From the NCBI GenBank assembly GCA_035493955.1, contig DATJHI010000033.1:1-13227 (forward strand): DNA of 13,227 nt, in the 5' to 3' direction. The first letter of the stretch is position 1. Every line of letters starts with the position of its first letter. Below the pieces are notes generated by a model. The model searched no databases. It was given only the letters and a program-made list of their open reading frames with translations, and was not told the DNA's origin. Shown here in pieces: positions 11,678 to 13,227 of the stretch. The stretch comes from NCED01 sp035493955. GTDB taxonomy: Bacteria; Pseudomonadota; Alphaproteobacteria; Caulobacterales; Caulobacteraceae. The translations under genes and the position numbers were made by a program.

Positions 11678-11726
11678 CCCCTCATCCGGCCGCTCCGCGT
11701 CCACCTTCTCCCGCGAGGGGAGAAGG
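11678..11726. repeat. REP-like palindromic intergenic element
   Basis: CCCCTCATCCGG is followed by a short spacer and then by CCTTCTCCC and GGGAGAAGG (11704-11726), a perfect 9-base stem with a 5-base loop. The layout (CCCTCATCCGGC ... CACCTTCTCCC ... GGGGAGAAGG) matches a small palindromic repeat seen many times in the intergenic DNA of alphaproteobacteria. It lies 13 bases beyond the stop of the histidine phosphatase gene on that gene's downstream side, where it could protect or end the transcript, though it has no T-tract. Confidence 0.6.
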
Positions 11727-11739
11727 AGATGCGTGACGC

Positions 11740-12354
11740 TCAGGGGCGCACGAACCGGCGGGTCGACCAGTAGCGGTAGCCCCGGCCCTCGACGGACCTC
11801 CACCCGGCCCGCTTCAGCTCGCGCCCGACCATGGTGTTGAAGAAGCCGTGGGCCAGGACCAGGACGTTCTGGCCGGACAGGGCGGTGTCGATCAGCCGGC
11901 GGGCGACGTCGCGGGCGCGCAGTTCGGCCTCCCGGCGGGTCTCCTGGCCCTCGTGGTGGCCGAAGAACCACCAGGCCACCCGCGACAGGAATCCCCAGGT
12001 CTTGGGGTTCAGGCGGATGAAGCCGGGCAGCGGCGGCGGCGGCAGGGGCGCCTCGATGAACACCGAATCGCGGACGAACTGCTTTCCCTGCAGCACCGCC
12101 TCGGCCGTCTCGATGGCCCGGCGGCGGGTGGAGGCGAAGATCACGTCGGCCTGGCGGGCCATCTCCCGCAGGCCGCTGGGCGGCGACTGGTCCTCACGGA
12201 TGCCCCCCACCTCGTAGCGGGCCCACCAGTCGCGATAGCCGTCGGCGTTGAGGCGGATCTTGCGCGACAGGGCCGGCTCGCCGTGGCGGGCGAGCAGGAT
12301 CCAGCCCGACGCAGGGCGAAGACCGGGTGGAGTCGGATGGGACGGGTTGGGCAT
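11740..12354 (-). CDS. Histidine phosphatase family protein
   Basis: A 204-residue member of the phosphoglycerate-mutase-like histidine phosphatase superfamily, which transfers phosphate through a phosphohistidine. The nucleophile is H24 in the L-L-A-R-H-G-E-P motif; supporting arginines are in A-S-T-R-R-R-A-I-E-T-A-E (residues 75-85), the acid is likely E101, and the second active-site His is H169 in V-L-A-H-G-F. The substrate cannot be told from the sequence: a small phosphate ester or a phosphoprotein are both possible, and the family is known for uncertain assignments. There is no signal peptide. It lies 18 bases after the deacetylase-family stop and shares its direction, so the two may be cotranscribed. 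Codon use is backbone-like. Confidence 0.88.
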   Translation of the reverse strand: MPNPSHPTPPGLRPASGWILLARHGEPALSRKIRLNADGYRDWWARYEVGGIREDQSPPSGLREMARQADVIFASTRRRAIETAEAVLQGKQFVRDSVFIEAPLPPPPLPGFIRLNPKTWGFLSRVAWWFFGHHEGQETRREAELRARDVARRLIDTALSGQNVLVLAHGFFNTMVGRELKRAGWRSVEGRGYRYWSTRRFVRP

Positions 12355-12372
12355 CCGCGGGGGCCGAAGGCC

Positions 12373-13227
12373 CTACTCCCTTGCCAAGGCCTCGACGTGC
12401 GCCGCCGCGGAGCGACCGAGCGCCTCAAGGTCGTAGCCGCCCTCGAGGGATGAGACAACCCGCCCCTTCGCCGCGCCGGCCGCCTCGACGATGGCGCGGG
12501 TGGCCCAGGCGAAGTCCTCCGCCTCCAGGTCCTGCTGGGCCAGGGGATCCCGCCGATGGGCGTCGAAGCCGGCGGAGATCAGCACCAGGTCGGGTTTGAA
12601 GGCGTCCATGGCCGGGACCAGCCGGCTCTCGAACAGCCGCCGCCACAGGTCGCGCGGGGCCTGGGGCGGGATGGGGGCGTTGACCACATTGCCCACCCCG
12701 GTCTCGTCGGCGTCGCCGGTGCCCGGAAACAGCGGCGACTGGTGGATCGAGGCGTAGAACAGGCTGGGGTCGGTCTCGACCACCGCCTGGGTGCCGTTGC
12801 CGTGATGGACGTCGAAGTCGACCACCGCGATCCGGCAGAGGCCGGCGGCCTGGGCGGCGCGGGCGGCGATGGCGACGTTGGAGAACAGGCAGAACCCCAT
12901 CGGCCGCCCCGGTTCGGCATGGTGCCCCGGGGGACGCACGGCGCAGAAGGCGCGCAGGGTCTCGCCGCGGGCGACCGCCTCCACCGCCTGGATCGCCGAG
13001 CCCGCGGCCAGCAGCGCGGCGTTCAGGCTGCCCGGCGACATCCAGGTGTCGGCGTCGATGGCGATCCGGCCGGACTGCGGCGACGCCTCGAACATCGCCT
13101 TCACCAGGGCGGCGGGGTGCACGCGCTCGATCTCGGCCCGCGTCGCCGGATGCGCCTCGAAGCGCCGGAGGTCGAGATCGGCGTCGTCCAGGGCGTCCAG
13201 CACCGCGCCCAGCCGCTCGGGGCGCTC
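12373..13227 (-). CDS. Histone deacetylase family protein (5' end outside the window)
   Basis: About 284 C-terminal residues of a zinc-dependent amidohydrolase of the arginase/deacetylase fold, probably an acetylpolyamine or lysine deacetylase; in bacteria the substrate is seldom known. The visible part begins with E-R-P-E-R-L, the usual H-P-E-R-P-x-R-L motif near the N-terminus. It then has the active-site R-P-P-G-H-H-A, the zinc-binding V-V-D-F-D-V-H-H-G-N-G-T, S-I-H-Q-S-P-L-F-P-G-T-G, L-I-S-A-G-F-D-A-H and E-G-G-Y-D-L. All catalytic His and Asp residues seen in the family are present. Only some tens of N-terminal residues should be missing. The frame is open to the right edge, so a start at 13203 (GTG) is not real. 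A small hairpin GGGCC-TTC-GGCCC at 12361-12373 touches its stop codon. Confidence 0.93.
   Translation of the reverse strand, partial: ERPERLGAVLDALDDADLDLRRFEAHPATRAEIERVHPAALVKAMFEASPQSGRIAIDADTWMSPGSLNAALLAAGSAIQAVEAVARGETLRAFCAVRPPGHHAEPGRPMGFCLFSNVAIAARAAQAAGLCRIAVVDFDVHHGNGTQAVVETDPSLFYASIHQSPLFPGTGDADETGVGNVVNAPIPPQAPRDLWRRLFESRLVPAMDAFKPDLVLISAGFDAHRRDPLAQQDLEAEDFAWATRAIVEAAGAAKGRVVSSLEGGYDLEALGRSAAAHVEALARE

Overview
The window reads as a GC-rich alphaproteobacterial chromosome, most likely of the order Caulobacterales (Caulobacter, Phenylobacterium or Brevundimonas type). This rests on the strongly G/C-biased third codon positions, a chemotaxis gene order matching the first part of the Caulobacter mcpA-che operon as I recall it, and a TTAA-N7-TTAAC sequence that fits the binding consensus of CtrA, the Caulobacterales cell-cycle regulator. 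The genus is inference; no rRNA or other taxonomic marker is present.

Region 1 (2-5913, + strand) is a tightly packed chemotaxis operon: the 3' end of a methyl-accepting receptor gene, a small STAS-domain gene, cheY, cheA, cheW, cheR, cheB, a second cheY and cheD. From cheA onward neighbouring genes overlap by 4 or 8 bases, so translation is probably coupled. The receptor ends in a W-x-x-F tail that can tether CheR and CheB. CheA phosphorylates the two single-domain CheY proteins; CheR, CheB and CheD modify the receptor. CheB has no receiver domain, so the usual feedback from CheA to CheB cannot work in the usual way.

Region 2 (5930-9690, - strand) converges on cheD with 16 bases between the stop codons. 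In transcription order it holds a hypothetical gene, xseB, ispA and dxs: a small unrecognised protein, the exonuclease VII small subunit, a prenyl diphosphate synthase and the first enzyme of the MEP isoprenoid pathway.

Region 3 (about 9795-11730) is an accessory insert with visibly lower GC and different codon use. It carries four small or unfamiliar - strand genes: a 78-residue gene followed by a strong intrinsic terminator, a protein resembling the ImmA/IrrE metallopeptidase fold with a degenerate HExxH motif, and two tiny genes packed behind it. Upstream lie the CtrA-like site and a dyad. On the right is the C-terminal stump of an IS1595/ISXO2-type transposase, then two palindromic dispersed-repeat-like elements. 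The hypothetical gene at the left edge stays open toward the insert but has no convincing start codon, which suggests the insertion removed its 5' end.

Region 4 (11740-13227, - strand) returns to GC-rich backbone: a histidine phosphatase gene and, upstream of it, a histone-deacetylase-family gene that runs off the right edge. Apart from the gap at 11118-11460, described as a feature, no gene-free stretch exceeds about 300 bases.
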